35,645 bases of DNA, from positions 1 through 35,645 of the forward strand of contig NZ_ANAE01000117.1 in NCBI RefSeq assembly GCF_000341265.1. Direction: 5' to 3'. The notes under the pieces were generated by a model. The model was not told where the DNA came from, ran no database searches, and saw only the letters and a list, made by a program, of their open reading frames with translations. Every line of letters starts with the position of its first letter. The first letter of the stretch is position 1. Shown in pieces: positions 18,701 through 26,410 of this stretch. This stretch comes from Nocardiopsis prasina DSM 43845 (GTDB lineage: Bacteria; Actinomycetota; Actinomycetes; Streptosporangiales; Streptosporangiaceae). A program made the position numbers and the translations under genes.

Positions 18701-21700
18701 CAGCCCGCGGACACTGCTGGACAACCTGCCCCGGGCGGACAACGGGGAGGTTCTGCGCTTCTCCTACTCGGACCCGAAGGGCAACACCCAGATCCTGGAG
18801 ATCAGCGGTGGCCCGGTCAACTACGTGAAGGTCGGACCGGACCTGAAGGACTCATCCTTCACGGACACTGGCAAGTCCTCCGACAACGCGACGTTCGGCG
18901 CGGCACGCACCGACAAACAGGAGGTCCGGGCGGGTGCCGGGTTCCTCGGCGGCATCGTCCCCGGGGAGTCCGTGGTTCTTCGCGTCGGCCCCGAGGTGGT
19001 CGTCGGGGCCAAGGGCACGCAGAAGCACACGCGCAGCACCGAGTACGGCAGCGAGCGCGTGTTCGGGCCCGGCGCCAAGGGTGACTCGGCCTTCTACCAG
19101 GTGGAGCGCACCTACCGTGTCACGACCACCGAGCCGCAGCCCGCACCACCCGCTCAGAACACGACGAACACGGACGACAGCAGGGCGAGCGCCGAGGGCA
19201 ACGGCGGGGGACGCGGTGACCGTTCGGCCCAGCCGCAGCCCCAGCCGCTGGTACGCCCGGGAACCCTGGACCTGACCACCCTCGACCAGGTGTCCACCGA
19301 CGATGCCCGCACTCTGGCGGGCGGCGGTGAGAACCGGGCTGCCCCAACCCCCCCGGCGGCGCCCAGTGTTCCCGGCCTCACGGCGGACGGCGTGCGGCAC
19401 CTGGGCGAGGCGGCCCCGGTGCGCGCCGAGTGGAACGACGGTCGTCTGCGGGACGGCAACGGCGACTCACCGATGACCGTCGCGGCCCGACGCCTCCACG
19501 AACAGGTGTTCGCCCGCCACCCCGAACTTGTCCACGACCCCTCCGGGGCCCCGGGAGACAGAAGGGGCTTCTGGGGGAGTCTGTGGAGGGGCCCGGACCT
19601 GCGCGCAGAGAACACCCTGAAGATCTACGAGCAGGTCGGCAGGGCGGTCTCGGGGGCCGACGCCCTGACGACCAGCGGCGTCGACATCATCCTGCGCACC
19701 GGTGGCTTGCGCAACGCGCTCACGCCCGCCCCCGGGTCCCTGCGTGACTTCGTCGGTGCGATCCCCGGGCTGTCGTCGGTACGTACCGATGACCGGGACG
19801 GCGCGGACTTCCTCACGGTTCACCTGAGCGGGGAACTCAGCGCCCCCCGTTTCGAGGGCTCCCGCAGCGGCGGCTCCCTGAGTTCCGGACTCGGCGCGTC
19901 GACCGCGCAGGGATCAGGCAAGCAGAACTCCATCGCCTACGGCGGGGAGATCTCGGCCGCCTTCCAGGCGCGGTTCGGGACCACGGCGGGTGGCCTGCCC
20001 AAGGGCATGCTCGAACTCGGTGGTGGATACACCTACGAGCACGAGACGGCGAAACCGTTCTCCGGCAACCGCAAGGGGGGTGTCGAGGCGTCCTCCAAAT
20101 CCGAGGGTGACCTGGACTCCTGGTCCTACGAGCTGCGCCTCGACGCGTCGATCGGCATCAACACCCCCGTGCGGCTCGACGTCACACCGCAGGGCGTGGG
20201 CCCCGACGCGGGGGGCCCACGGGTCGTGTTGGAGGGACCCAGGACCACGCCCGTCCCGGGGGAAGTCGACCGCCCCGGACCGAACACCGACCGCTCGGCT
20301 GCCGAGAGGGCGGCTCGTGACGCCGCCCGACAGGCGCTGGCCGATGCCCAGGAGGCACGGCGGGCGGTGGACCTCGCCGAGACCGAGCGGAACCGGGTCC
20401 AGGCTCTGGCGAACGCCCTCGTCGACCGTCAGGAAGCGTTGACCGAGTCTGAGAAGAACCTGGAGACCGCGGAGAAGAAGGCTGAAGGGGACCAGAAGGA
20501 CTTCCAGAAGAAGGACGAAGCGGCCACCAAGGCCGAGAACCAGGCCGGAGCGGACCGACGGCAGGCCGTCCAGGACCGCCTGGACGCCGCCCGGATCCAA
20601 CAGGAGGCGGCGGAGCGCCAGGCCGACGCGGTCCAGCAGTTGTGGGACTACGTCAGTGCGCTCCGGGAGGCGACCGGCGGTCCGGCGCGGGAGGAGGGAC
20701 CCGGCAGCGGCCCCGACCTCACACCGCTGGTCGTTCCCGCCCCCGGGCAGACGGATCAGACCACCGCCAACGACCTGCTGAGCACGGCCGTCGACAACTG
20801 GAACAAGACCGTTGACGCCAAGGACGAGGCGGTGGAAGCGGTCAAGGAGGCCGAGGCCGCCCACCGCGAAGCCTCTCGGCCGAGCGCCGACGGCGGTGCG
20901 GCCACCACCACGCCGCCGCGCTCGGAGACGCCGCCCGCGATTCGGGAGCAGCGCGACGACGCCCGGGAGGCTCTGCGGGACGCCGAGCGTCTCGACGGTG
21001 ACGCCAGCACTCAGGACACCAGGGCCGACACCGCCGAGAGCAAGGCCGACGAGAGTGAGAAGACCGCCAACGATCTGCGAGGGAAGGCCGACGAGGCCCG
21101 TACCCGCGCGGACGAATCGGCCCGACGCGCCGACGAGGCGAGGGACGCGGTGGACACCGCTCGCGACGACCGCGACGCGTCGGTGAACGCCGTGCGGGAC
21201 CTGCCCGGCAGGGAGGAGAGTCTCACCCAGGCGCTCGACAACGAGCGGCTCAGGCACGGTGACGCCGCCACGGCACGCGGCCTCGGGGAGGACCACCGGT
21301 TCGCGGCGGATCGTGACGCGCGTCTGCGCTCTCCGATCCCGGCCGACAATGAGCCGCCCGCCCCTCCGGCGCCAGGGAACCAGCAGAACCAGGGCGATCA
21401 ACAGGCCCAGATCAACGAGAACAACCAGAACCAGAACCAACAGCAGAACCAGGACAACCGGGGCGGAGGTCCGCGTCCACGGCCCGACCTCGATCTCGAC
21501 AGCCTGCCGCACGCGCCCAAGCACTCCGAGTCGCCGGGTCTTCTGGACAACCTCGTGGACTCCGTGAGATCCGCGCCCGGGTTCACGCCCGCCTCCCGGT
21601 CGGGAGAGGCCGTCATGGGCACCTGGCGCGTCCTCGGTTCGCCCCGGACCCTGGCCGCTCACGAGATGGACGTGCACGATGGAGGGCTCCCCCTCCAGGG

Positions 21701-24617
21701 CCAGTTCGAGGACGGTTGGCGCAGACGCGCCGACCTGTCCCTCAACGTGCACGCCGAACGGGAGTCGTTGCATATCTCGGGGGCGCAGCGCGACGGCGGG
21801 GTCGACCTCACCTTCAAGGCCGAGTCCGACCGGGTCGTCGGTACGAGCGAGAGTTCCTCCCACAACGTGACGGTCGGGCTCAAGGGGGAGGCGGCCCTCA
21901 ACCAGGCCGACTCCAGGTACAACCGGCTACGGGGCGCCGTGGGCTTCACCCCGTTCGCCACCAAGCAGACGGAGACCCAGGGTGACTCGACCTCCTTCGG
22001 TGAGGAGAACAAGGTCTCCCTCCCCGGCAGCACCGTGGACGTCACGACCTTCGACCGCTTCGACGTGGACACGACGATCCGCACCCGTTGGAACCTCGGG
22101 GTCTCCCTGCCGTTCAGCAAGACCGTCGACGGGAACGGCAATGTCCTGAGGCGGGGGTCGGCCGCGGAGGGATTGGGTGATCGCAACCCGCCCCCCCAGA
22201 CCCAGACCCAGCCTCAGACCCAGGACCACACCCAGAACCAGGAGGGGAACGACCGGAACCCCGAGCAGGACGGTCAGGTTCAGGAGGAGGTCACCCCTGC
22301 CCATCACACCGCGAACGGGCAGACCGACTCCCGCTTCCGTGTCCTCGACCTCGCCCAGAAGGGGGCCCTGCCGGGGACCGCCGGTCTGGACTCCGCGCTG
22401 GAGCGGTCCCGGTCGGTCCCGGACGACATCAGGGTCGTCCCCGGCCGGGAGGGGGCCGGTCACGCCCTCAACAACATCGACTCCGCCGCCGCTCTGGACA
22501 GCATCAACAGGGCGGTCCGGGACAACAGGCTCGAACTGACCGACCAGAGCCAACGGGACATCCGGGCGGCCCTGTCACCGAACAACACCCGGGGCCTCAA
22601 CCTCAGGTACCAGACCGGGGGCCTGGCCCTGGAGGTCAGGTTCCGCAACGAGTTCATGGGGGAGCAGCGTCCCAGCAAGGGCGGGTGGATCCTGCTCAAA
22701 CTGGGCCCCGACGGCGGCCCCGTCTTCGGTCCGGTCGAGTCGGGGATGTCCTCGGAGCGTTCGGTCTCGCAGTCCACCGAACACAACGACTCCGAGGGCA
22801 AGCAGAATAAGCGCGGAGTGACCGCCACGCTGGACGGAGGGGTCAACCCGACCCAGTCCATCGGGACCGACAGCAGCGGGGACCCGACCTTCCCGAAGGA
22901 CCGTTACCAGTCCTTCGCCCCGAACACGGGGACCGGACTGGAGAGCGGGACCACCAAGACGCACCTGACCTCGGACACCGGGACGGAGTCGAGGTCCCGG
23001 ACGGTCAAGGCACCAGGAGCCACCGGGAACACGCCGACGAGGTTCGACTTCACCGTGTCCGTGGAGGACGGGAAGGTGTTCTCCTCACACGCCGACGTGG
23101 GAAGCCGTACGGAGGTCTACCCGGCGGGAACCTTCCAGCCCACGCCCCCCGGCCAGCCGCCGGCGGCCGCCCCGCCTCCGGTGACCTCCCAGCCGGTCCC
23201 GCCCCCCGCGCCCGCGCCCGGGACCGCGCCCGGGACCGTCGACGTGCGGACCATCTCCGACGCCTGGTTCGGTGGACTCGGCCGCCCGCAGGTCAGCCTG
23301 CCGCCGGTCGAGGCGGTCGGGCGCGGCCCCATCGCGGACGCCGCGGTGATCGCCCAGGCGCGGGCTCTGGACTGGGAGCCCGCCACCGGAGACCGAAACG
23401 TCACCAACGCCGTCGACCACCTCAGCCAGGGGCGCCCCGGCCCGCGCGGGCCCATGCTCGGAGCCGCCGTGGACCAGCAGGTACTGACCACGCTGTTCGG
23501 CTCCTCGTCCACGGGCGACGGCGCGACCCTCGTCGGGCTGGACAAACAGGGGCCCTTCGCCGTACCGGGCCTGGAGACCAAGCTGTTCACCCAGGTCGAT
23601 CCGGGTGGCGCCAGCATCATCGGCTCGGTGAAGGACCTCTCGACCGGCGGCGAGAACCAGAACACACACCGGGACGAGGACTCCGTCGCCCACGCGGGCT
23701 CGACCGCGCTCACCAGCGGTTTGGACATGTCGGGCATCAAGGGCGTGGACCAGGCGGCCTCCGGCTTCGACGAGAGCGCCGCCCTCGTCGGCGGTGGCGC
23801 GAGCAACGCCGGTGCCAAGAGCTCGGCCGCGGGTGGTGGGAAGCAGTCGACCTCGACCGTGCAGACCCACGCGGACGCCGCGGTCAAGGGGGGCGGCTAC
23901 CTGGTGCGCTTCCCCGTCGACGTCCTGGTCGTCGCCCAGGACACCAAGTCCGGCACCCCGCCGAGGGCGGAGAGCACGACCTCGACGGTGGACGTCTGGC
24001 TGAGCCTGGACCAGATTCGTCAGATCGCACCCGGCGTGAGTGCCGATTCCATCGCGGCGTGGGACACTGTCGCGGAGCGTCAGGGCGCCGCCGCCGACTC
24101 CGAGAAGGCGCTCGGCACCGCGCTCGACAACGAACTCGGTCTGCACCGGTCCGAGGCGGATCGGGGGCACGCCCGGCAGGCCACCGACCTGCTGGCCCTC
24201 GGACCCGAGCTGAACCCGAGATCATGGTCGGCGGACACCGCGCGCGGCGTCCAGGCGATCCGTGACTACCTCGGGTCCGGGGCCGAGGACCGCGGCTGGA
24301 ACCGTACGGTGGATCAGACCGCCGAGCGGCACGGCGAGGCCCTGAACGGGCTGCGCGACCTCTGGAACACCGCCGGTACCCCCCAAGGTCTGTCAGAGGA
24401 CACGGTGAGGGCGCTGAGTGATCTGGTGGAGCGCCGCGACGCGCTGCACGACGCCCTGCGCGCGCACCGTTCGGCCCTGGACTCCTACTTCCAGGCCCTG
24501 AGGGAGGCCTTCCACCCCACCCCTCCGCCACCGCCCCCGCCGCCACCCGCTCCCAACACCACGGGGGTCAACCCGGTGATGCAGGCGAACTTCATGACCG
24601 CCCTCAACCCGACCTGA
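12705..24617 (+). CDS. Giant (3970 aa) WXG100-like-domain protein with metzincin-like domain and beta modules; putative type VII effector or surface protein
   Basis: Residues 1-450 form a WXG100-like/CpnT-N-like helical head with hydrophobic stretches at about 110-185. Residues 452-1162 are a disordered Gly/Ser/Pro stalk with dozens of PVQETP-type repeats. Residues 1162-1495 hold HELLHRIGLND (1327-1337), an HExxHxxGxxD zinc motif with a possible Met-turn GGYMD (Met1370). An NGGG linker (about 1522-1570) follows. Beta-rich modules lie near 1766-1880, 2059-2141, 2376-2498, 2986-3141, 3299-3468 and 3646-3755. Between the third and fourth sit a charged coiled coil (2527-2875) and a Gln/Asn tract. 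The C-terminus is helical, then polyproline, and ends in a 20-residue tail. No known toxin domain and no obvious immunity gene were found. The frame is intact. The start is ATG 12705; ATG 12711 is an alternative. Beta-module boundaries are by eye. Confidence 0.85.
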   Translation: MGMELPAELRNLFSVLTGSEWPTADETRLWELAQVYGTTADRLEIELPQLVIRIKNKVRENFDATAADFFDQSVDEFTAGQNNYLGEGTKVARGLQEYVHNAGTQVQYAKWMIIGQLVQLAVEIAWAIAMAPYTFGASLAKIPIFQAIARTVIGRVMFRLLSTLLQQMAISQFFALTLDALIQRIQIDQGNRNGWDHKLTEDAAKGAMLDGLFGTAAVFGGSALSNQFNKLLGNTTGPSITKHLDDNFPTGGPGGGPGGLPDGIGGVMGRNSDELLRPYGMDNRPGWNRPIDGERFRTDMGDEFANSLGGAMGKDQARDFGERYADAFTRNWGRDGLNDALNDVVNKYGRGLDPNMRDFLTTGVPAGVRDGLSDVGTHWKNFLAQLGGQGIANAAQGTLSEGFFNLLFSDQKTFSVTWLSGVSGLVSGAVQQSLTQGGLLLLDHLRNAGLPDGVPPPTPQPGPSDDGVNDNRSVGGDVGGSPDGNVSTSDSGSTSSNGSGSNGSSSEGAGGGSRDGRGDGSQNSTPTPPPPQRVSTESSDTNDRDNTGPATPEPSSNENNGSNEGPTEGSSGQGSDRPVDNVNENTSGDDSDHLNRGGQENTAVDEGGSGDAPVVGGQEQDTGGQGRSPEQTGDGEGSGVVDGPEAPNRDQGGPENTPAEGAQNQETPAPTPNPPVQETPVPETPVQEQPVQETPTPTPNPAPPVQETPVQETPAPTPAPPVQEAPVSEAPVRETPAPSPIAPVQETPTPAPPLQETPVPETPAQETPAPTPAPPVQEAPVSEAPVRETPTPTPNPTPTPPVQQTPNPTPPVQETPVPEAPVEDTSSDGEVRAGGGPVHDAGDTPVRETPNQEQPAQDSPNPTPPVQERPVQDTSGDGVVRDTDGPVRENGAEDTPAQEQPVGDGGVRESGGSEDANGPEGTPVRETPEQNVPVQESPNQDAPVRDTPNQEDSNTGRPDLTTDDQGGRSIDQDTPAQGSQDATDGNGQTSTGPSPNAGGQGSSDGNANTHRPNGSGRDGGPETVTDHGPGSDDTRTSQDDTGADVRSSGDRPSGESDSDAPVHQNGDQQGQRNDDDPQGSTRDEDGSGSPVRQDDGSNESTVRPDDTPVPVVVAPPLHPGAQGGQESTGDGRRQPPPGNQTNTPPVSRPRPDPDAPATVSDRMRPPADWQNIRDSIEPTRVGGNRDRSGVDTDGVEILHGSSKDNPITSIADRGFDVRRIPLPDPGPDGPTHVTELTVRINFDPGPGVSQSDANTAQQVFLDRLNDVVNERYRLPGSGDQLHVRVEPVGPDGRPHSNVSWVRDNLDLPGRSDTANWRMDDGPDVWLHELLHRIGLNDESQDRSQGGSGRPRAVLRDSPDSSAVHEVGGYMDSPGGRDNRPPQILNHYLDQIEAQANGASRYDPPARVGDLPDSVHRDLSQVLDPDGNRSHSDNAALFGAAYDSRVRGRGDDQVRADLPPRLREDFDQTVREWTSDGRWDQALDTARDAGMDAPLSQMPSGPTPVTTQGGDHRAASPLFNPFKSKSGGSGSNNGGGGRNSRNNGGGSRDNGGGSRDNGGSGGRNRRRPESHPMRDLGDQRDREGDGSRRHRRPRVTDDGGEGSSRTPRGTNPTTTGETPPPQVQDGTVAPTDTQQQVDGETTRQDPPQIVVTPDLTPPDPPPVTRPVTEETAEVLDVLADIGPNADHGGYSGMRMNPDADVDGLRDRLFDQIRRQGVEPDGSALTDAIERISGGRTTPGETIDVPVHDPRRDGDGDDRNTPPPRGNVQLSVDRTWRDITDSPDRRVNAGNATENRAKTVGSGAQQSRKSVNPAFPAAVIGQIGGTTALITPRLKASFAVRQRGTEYQTSTERRHKRKVDVDGDDPARFTGDLVVNAVLDIAPLPQRPAPPPGEAASGDQRRPSVQQPPGQDTAGQQQPAGRPVRVEFSDRLNDAFDLVLPGHLRDSGGESTADHRPAPREFRTDDPASRVDGGNGTPIRAPRFSQTLGLIDATVPPRFPVSPRTLLDNLPRADNGEVLRFSYSDPKGNTQILEISGGPVNYVKVGPDLKDSSFTDTGKSSDNATFGAARTDKQEVRAGAGFLGGIVPGESVVLRVGPEVVVGAKGTQKHTRSTEYGSERVFGPGAKGDSAFYQVERTYRVTTTEPQPAPPAQNTTNTDDSRASAEGNGGGRGDRSAQPQPQPLVRPGTLDLTTLDQVSTDDARTLAGGGENRAAPTPPAAPSVPGLTADGVRHLGEAAPVRAEWNDGRLRDGNGDSPMTVAARRLHEQVFARHPELVHDPSGAPGDRRGFWGSLWRGPDLRAENTLKIYEQVGRAVSGADALTTSGVDIILRTGGLRNALTPAPGSLRDFVGAIPGLSSVRTDDRDGADFLTVHLSGELSAPRFEGSRSGGSLSSGLGASTAQGSGKQNSIAYGGEISAAFQARFGTTAGGLPKGMLELGGGYTYEHETAKPFSGNRKGGVEASSKSEGDLDSWSYELRLDASIGINTPVRLDVTPQGVGPDAGGPRVVLEGPRTTPVPGEVDRPGPNTDRSAAERAARDAARQALADAQEARRAVDLAETERNRVQALANALVDRQEALTESEKNLETAEKKAEGDQKDFQKKDEAATKAENQAGADRRQAVQDRLDAARIQQEAAERQADAVQQLWDYVSALREATGGPAREEGPGSGPDLTPLVVPAPGQTDQTTANDLLSTAVDNWNKTVDAKDEAVEAVKEAEAAHREASRPSADGGAATTTPPRSETPPAIREQRDDAREALRDAERLDGDASTQDTRADTAESKADESEKTANDLRGKADEARTRADESARRADEARDAVDTARDDRDASVNAVRDLPGREESLTQALDNERLRHGDAATARGLGEDHRFAADRDARLRSPIPADNEPPAPPAPGNQQNQGDQQAQINENNQNQNQQQNQDNRGGGPRPRPDLDLDSLPHAPKHSESPGLLDNLVDSVRSAPGFTPASRSGEAVMGTWRVLGSPRTLAAHEMDVHDGGLPLQGQFEDGWRRRADLSLNVHAERESLHISGAQRDGGVDLTFKAESDRVVGTSESSSHNVTVGLKGEAALNQADSRYNRLRGAVGFTPFATKQTETQGDSTSFGEENKVSLPGSTVDVTTFDRFDVDTTIRTRWNLGVSLPFSKTVDGNGNVLRRGSAAEGLGDRNPPPQTQTQPQTQDHTQNQEGNDRNPEQDGQVQEEVTPAHHTANGQTDSRFRVLDLAQKGALPGTAGLDSALERSRSVPDDIRVVPGREGAGHALNNIDSAAALDSINRAVRDNRLELTDQSQRDIRAALSPNNTRGLNLRYQTGGLALEVRFRNEFMGEQRPSKGGWILLKLGPDGGPVFGPVESGMSSERSVSQSTEHNDSEGKQNKRGVTATLDGGVNPTQSIGTDSSGDPTFPKDRYQSFAPNTGTGLESGTTKTHLTSDTGTESRSRTVKAPGATGNTPTRFDFTVSVEDGKVFSSHADVGSRTEVYPAGTFQPTPPGQPPAAAPPPVTSQPVPPPAPAPGTAPGTVDVRTISDAWFGGLGRPQVSLPPVEAVGRGPIADAAVIAQARALDWEPATGDRNVTNAVDHLSQGRPGPRGPMLGAAVDQQVLTTLFGSSSTGDGATLVGLDKQGPFAVPGLETKLFTQVDPGGASIIGSVKDLSTGGENQNTHRDEDSVAHAGSTALTSGLDMSGIKGVDQAASGFDESAALVGGGASNAGAKSSAAGGGKQSTSTVQTHADAAVKGGGYLVRFPVDVLVVAQDTKSGTPPRAESTTSTVDVWLSLDQIRQIAPGVSADSIAAWDTVAERQGAAADSEKALGTALDNELGLHRSEADRGHARQATDLLALGPELNPRSWSADTARGVQAIRDYLGSGAEDRGWNRTVDQTAERHGEALNGLRDLWNTAGTPQGLSEDTVRALSDLVERRDALHDALRAHRSALDSYFQALREAFHPTPPPPPPPPPAPNTTGVNPVMQANFMTALNPT
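14695..15580 (+). repeat. Pro/Glu/Thr-rich PVQETP-type repeat stalk
   Basis: This stretch encodes residues about 664-958 of the giant, made of short units such as PVQETP, PAPTP and EAPVRETP, later grading into NQEQP/GDGVVR variants. The DNA copies are similar but not identical. The composition (Pro every second or third residue, Glu, Gln, Thr) suggests an extended, wall-spanning stalk. Confidence 0.8.
17275..17400 (+). repeat. NGGGSRD-type Gly/Asn/Arg linker repeat
   Basis: Short direct repeats encode NNGGGSRDNGGGSRDNGGSGG within the giant (about residues 1522-1566), separating the metzincin-like domain from the beta modules. It is a flexible, positively charged linker followed by an Arg-rich stretch (RRHRRPR). 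Confidence 0.7.
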
Positions 24618-24671
24618 CGGGCCCACAGACCATCCCCACCAGTGCCGCTTTTCGCGGCCGCCCCCGATACG

Positions 24672-24686
24672 CCGGAGGACCTCCGG
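24672..24686 (+). terminator. Short hairpin between the giant gene and the next gene
   Basis: CCGGAGG-A-CCTCCGG is a near-perfect palindrome followed by TTT, 22 bases before the next ATG. The realistic stem is about 5-6 bp, so it is a weak candidate for attenuation. Confidence 0.3.
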
Positions 24687-24708
24687 TTTCCGAAAGGAAG
24701 AACGAAGA

Positions 24709-26319
24709 ATGACCGACAACACCGAGGCGCCGCGCGGTCCCCACCGCACGGGGCCCGTGCTGAGCTCGACGGGGGAGGTGCCCCAGGCCACGGCCCGGGA
24801 CGCCATCGGGGCCCCGTCCGAGCGCGGCCCAGGCCAGACCGCGCCGCACCCCGCTCCAACCCCTGCCCCCGTACCGGCCGCGGCCACCTCCGAAGCGGTC
24901 GAGGCCAAGGCCGACACCGAACGCGGCCGCAACGCACTGCTCGCGGCGCTGGCGCTGCGCGGCGGCGCCGCCCGGAACGCCGAGGGCACTGAGAAGGCCG
25001 AAGAGCGCTACCGCCCGGGCCGTCCGACCCTCGCGGTCGCGGCCATCGCCGGTCTGATGCTCGTCGCCGCCCCGTTCGGCCTCTCCGCGGCCAAGGAACA
25101 CCAGGCCGGTGCGCCGCTCCAGACCGACCTCGCCTCCGGCAGCTTCGCGGACCCGTCCAGTGCCTCCGCGTCCGCCTCCGCCTCGGGGACGGGCGTCCAG
25201 GGATACGTGCCCGAGGTGCAGCCGAACGTCCCCGTCCTCCCCGGTGCGGACACCGGGGCGGACCCCGGTGCCGTCCCGGACCCGGCCTCGGCCGGTGCGG
25301 GCGCCCCCGGGGGATCGGGCGGCGGAGGCCTGCCCGAACGCCCCGTGGACCCCTCGTCCGGTGGTCCTGCGGGCGCCCCGGTCGCGGGAGTGACCGAGGA
25401 TGACGACGAGGACGGCGGCGAGCGCGGCGGCGACGGCACCGGCGGGGGCGGCGACGGCGTCGGCGAACCCCAGGGCGTGACCGTCGAGAAGGGCTCGCTG
25501 CTGGAGACCCTGCTCACCGAGCGCAACAGCAAGGGCGAGGAGGACACGGAGAAGTCCGAGGAGCCCGAGTCCGGCAAGGGCAAGGGGTCCGAAGAGGACA
25601 CCGAGGACGACTCCAAGGGCGACGGTTCCAAGGCCGACACCGAGGGCGACGGCGCCGAGGGCGACGCGTCCGATGGTGCGGGGTCCGAGCCGCTCAGCGC
25701 CCAGACCGGGCAGAGCCTGGAGCCGCTCAGCGAGGGTGTCGAGGCGGAGGAGCAGCGTTCCACGTCCGCTCCCGAGCCCCGGTCCGCCGAGGAGGTGGAG
25801 CCCCAGTCGGAGCCCGAGCCGGAGCCCGAGCCGGAGCCCGAGCGCGCGGTCGCCGGTCCCGGCTGCGACTCCGAGGGGGCCCGCTACCAGATCCACGGTG
25901 ACGGCGTCTGGCGCTCGGGGCCCGCGGGCTACGACGGGGCCGGATGTGACGACGGCTACGATGTCATGGCCGTGAGCGGCGACCCCGACGGTGGCAACAC
26001 CTCCGCGGAGTGGACGTTCTGGCCCGGCGGCGCCGGTTCGACCTGCACGGTCAAGATCCTCGTGCAGAACGGCCCCGACCCGCTGTGGGCGAACGGCGTC
26101 CCCACCCACTACGAGCTGTTCGACGGCGAGAACGCCGGCGGTTCCTTCCGCGGCGGTTTCGAGGTCACCCAGCCCGACGACGGCCGTTACTGGGCCCTGA
26201 CCGAGCTCCAGGACGTCGGGGACTCGTTCACGCTGCGCGCACGCAACAGGGGCCCCATCCCCGAAGGCGGCGAGGCCCCGCAGCTCCCGCTGTCGGTGGT
26301 CGAGGCCGAGTGCCGCTGA
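24709..26319 (+). CDS. Membrane-anchored protein with acidic stalk and extracellular C-terminal domain
   Basis: The 536-residue protein has a cytosolic Pro/Ala-rich N-terminus of about 105 residues, then one membrane helix at about 108-128. A Ser/Gly/Pro linker, a strongly acidic stalk (about 225-380) and a run of EP dipeptides follow. The last 150 residues form a beta-rich domain rich in Trp, Gly and Tyr with four cysteines (386, 413, 446, 535), probably two disulfides outside the cell. I do not recognise the domain. Its place between the giant substrate and the EccA-like ATPase suggests a surface anchor, receptor or protection protein for the secreted products, which is inference. The start is ATG 24709, eight bases after AAAGGAAG. 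Confidence 0.8.
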   Translation: MTDNTEAPRGPHRTGPVLSSTGEVPQATARDAIGAPSERGPGQTAPHPAPTPAPVPAAATSEAVEAKADTERGRNALLAALALRGGAARNAEGTEKAEERYRPGRPTLAVAAIAGLMLVAAPFGLSAAKEHQAGAPLQTDLASGSFADPSSASASASASGTGVQGYVPEVQPNVPVLPGADTGADPGAVPDPASAGAGAPGGSGGGGLPERPVDPSSGGPAGAPVAGVTEDDDEDGGERGGDGTGGGGDGVGEPQGVTVEKGSLLETLLTERNSKGEEDTEKSEEPESGKGKGSEEDTEDDSKGDGSKADTEGDGAEGDASDGAGSEPLSAQTGQSLEPLSEGVEAEEQRSTSAPEPRSAEEVEPQSEPEPEPEPEPERAVAGPGCDSEGARYQIHGDGVWRSGPAGYDGAGCDDGYDVMAVSGDPDGGNTSAEWTFWPGGAGSTCTVKILVQNGPDPLWANGVPTHYELFDGENAGGSFRGGFEVTQPDDGRYWALTELQDVGDSFTLRARNRGPIPEGGEAPQLPLSVVEAECR

Positions 26320-26331
26320 CGGGAGAGTAGC

Positions 26332-26388
26332 GCCGGTAACCCCGTACCGGCAGTTGGACAAGCCCGCGGGCCTCACCGGCCCGCGGGC
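26332..26388 (+). terminator. Tandem hairpins upstream of the beta-helix/AAA+ gene
   Basis: Two perfect hairpins lie in the 91-base gap. The first pairs GCCGGTA (26332-26338) with TACCGGC (26345-26351). The second pairs GCCCGCGGGCC (26362-26372) with GGCCCGCGGGC (26378-26388) around a 5-nt loop. The second ends 22 bases before the next ATG. They may form a double attenuator; no U tract follows either. Confidence 0.55.
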
Positions 26389-26410
26389 ACAGAAAGGAAG
26401 ACGACAGGCG

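Noticed and set aside
23980..24617. Toxin domain at the end of the giant protein
   Set aside because: The last 200 residues are helical, polyproline and a short polar tail; I saw no known nuclease, ADP-ribosyltransferase, deaminase or NADase motif.
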